A stretch of 64,000 bases of DNA from Planosporangium sp963837285 (GTDB taxonomy: Bacteria; Actinomycetota; Actinomycetes; Mycobacteriales; Micromonosporaceae): NCBI GenBank assembly GCA_963837285.1, contig CAWIMS010000001.1:1984001-2048000 (forward strand), written 5' to 3'. The notes beneath the pieces were generated by a model that saw only the letters and a program-made list of their open reading frames with translations, did no database searches and was not told the origin of the DNA. Numbering within the stretch: the stretch's first letter is position 1; each line of letters starts with the position of its first letter. The position numbers and the translations under genes were made by a program. Below, in pieces: positions 62,971 through 64,000 of the stretch.

Positions 62971-63354
62971 ATGGCCATCGAGGAACGGTCCTCGCCGATG
63001 CGGCGGTTCGTCCGCCGCCTGCTCGCGAGCCCCGAGGAGCTCGACGCAGAAGATCTGCAACGCGACGCCGTCGAGTCCGGCAGCACCCCGGCCTCGGCCT
63101 GCCGTAGGGGGCAACTGGTGACGGTGACCGGCAGGCTGCGTACCGTGGTTTACACCCCGCGGACTAATCTGCCGACACTGGAGGCCGATCTCTATGACGG
63201 CAGCGACCTGATCCGGCTGGTCTGGCTCGGCCGGCGGCACATCGCCGGCATCGAGCCGGGCCGTTCGATCACCGCCCGGGGGCGGATCGCGTACCGGGAG
63301 GACCGCAAGGTCATCTACAACCCCTACTACGAACTGGAAGCTCCTCGCCCATGA
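62971..63354 (+). CDS. OB-fold nucleic-acid-binding protein
   Basis: About 127 residues: MAIEERSSPMRRFVRRLLAS, then an OB fold (RGQLVTVTGRLRTVVYTP, LEADLYDGSDLIRLVWLGRR, ARGRIAYREDRKVIYNP). It corresponds in position and fold to Rv2694c, a small OB-fold protein. ATG 62971 gives a length close to that homologue; an in-frame TTG at 62905 overlapping the previous stop is an alternative. Its stop overlaps the next gene (ATGA). Confidence 0.82.
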   Translation: MAIEERSSPMRRFVRRLLASPEELDAEDLQRDAVESGSTPASACRRGQLVTVTGRLRTVVYTPRTNLPTLEADLYDGSDLIRLVWLGRRHIAGIEPGRSITARGRIAYREDRKVIYNPYYELEAPRP

Positions 63355-64000
63355 CGATCCCCAGCCACGACGAGACGACCACAACCGGCGAGGACGAGGA
63401 ACCGGAAGTACCGTTTCCGTCCTTTTCCGAGCAGATCGCGGACCAGTTGGGTGGGGTGCGCGGGCTCGTCGAGTCAAGCATCCCGGTCGCCGTCTTCGTG
63501 GTGGCGAACATCGTCTGGGCCCTCCGGCCGGCGCTGATCCTGTCCGTCGTGGTCGGGCTCGGCATCGCCGGCTACCGGCTGTCTCGCCGGGAGCCGATCC
63601 GGCACGCGCTGAACGGCCTGTTCGGCATCGCGCTCGGCGCGGTCTTCGCCTCGTTCACCGGCAAGGCGAAGGATTTCCACCTGCCGACGATTCTCTACAC
63701 GCTCGGGTACGCGGTGGCGCTGCTCGGGTCGGTCGTGATCCGCCGGCCGATGGTCGGCTGGCTGTGGTCGGTCACGTTCGCCGGCGGTACCCAGCGGTGG
63801 CGCACCGAGCCGAAGCTGTTACGGCTGTTCGGGCGGCTGACCATGCTCTGGTCCGCCGTGTACGTGGTGAAGGTGACCGTCCTGAGCGCGCTCTACCTGG
63901 CCAACCAGGACGACGCGCTCGGCATCGCCCGGCTGGCCCTCGGATACCCGCCGTACGCGTTGCTGCTGCTGATCACGGTGTACGCGGTGCGCAAGGTGCT
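63351..64000 (+). CDS. DUF3159 membrane protein, 3' end outside the window
   Basis: ATG 63351 overlaps the previous stop. The visible 216 residues start with an acidic N-terminus (ETTTTGEDEEPEVPFPSF), then SEQIADQLGGVRGLVESSIP, and contain about five transmembrane helices (VFVVANIVWALRPALILSVV and others). GGTQRWRTEPKLLRLFGRLT is typical of the DUF3159 family (Rv2693c). Function unknown. The frame is open at the window end. Confidence 0.85.
   Translation, partial: MTIPSHDETTTTGEDEEPEVPFPSFSEQIADQLGGVRGLVESSIPVAVFVVANIVWALRPALILSVVVGLGIAGYRLSRREPIRHALNGLFGIALGAVFASFTGKAKDFHLPTILYTLGYAVALLGSVVIRRPMVGWLWSVTFAGGTQRWRTEPKLLRLFGRLTMLWSAVYVVKVTVLSALYLANQDDALGIARLALGYPPYALLLLITVYAVRKV

Overview
The window is high-GC DNA with frequent GTG/TTG starts and many 1-23 nt gene overlaps. 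Gene content points to an actinobacterium, most likely Micromonosporaceae; that family placement is inference from protein resemblance, not a search. The order hflX / lexA-LysM / nrdR / ... ideR / sigB-like ... / sigA (rpoD) / suhB / cei-like / DUF4193 / DUF3093 / dut / DUF3710 / OB-fold / DUF3159 resembles the Mycobacterium tuberculosis block around Rv2725c-Rv2693c, so most of the window is old core chromosome with lineage-specific genes inserted.

Layout. 1-9 kb: hflX (5' end outside the window), a secreted membrane protein, lexA divergent from a LysM protein across an SOS box, then nrdR and the B12-dependent ribonucleotide reductase nrdJ, which carries a 429-residue intein. 9-20 kb: methyltransferase-like membrane protein, alpha/beta hydrolase, flippase-like protein, L-2-hydroxyglutarate oxidase, lipoprotein, ideR, sulfurtransferase, and an acuC-pat pair for protein deacetylation and acetylation. 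20.6-25.6 kb: pat, a second sigma-70 gene, dtd, a methyltransferase and prs are all broken by single-base indels, which looks like poor consensus sequence rather than gene decay. 26-34 kb: von Willebrand protein, Ser/Thr kinase, and a DUF4331-TPR-NicO operon.

35.0-48.3 kb is an accessory region. It begins where a truncated WYL-type regulator meets a truncated zinc-ribbon gene. It then holds a tightly coupled operon of small cysteine-rich proteins, an XRE regulator with a phosphotransferase, and a membrane-protein gene split by a precisely delimited IS630-family element. After that comes a HhH-GPD DNA-glycosylase locus present as one complete copy, one copy lacking its 5' end and one remnant. 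Between these copies lie a resolvase-like protein, a PD-(D/E)XK nuclease and a mazEF-type toxin-antitoxin pair; a second pair follows. The partial copies start at the same codons and share a 32-bp sequence, suggesting repeated site-specific insertion.

48.3-64 kb returns to core genes: hydrolase, mscL, psuK-psuG, a helicase, rpoD with a one-base frameshift in a repeat-rich segment, suhB, dut and neighbours. The last gene runs off the window. Several convergent gene pairs are separated by long hairpins, two of which share the same stem. No tRNA, rRNA or CRISPR array was seen.
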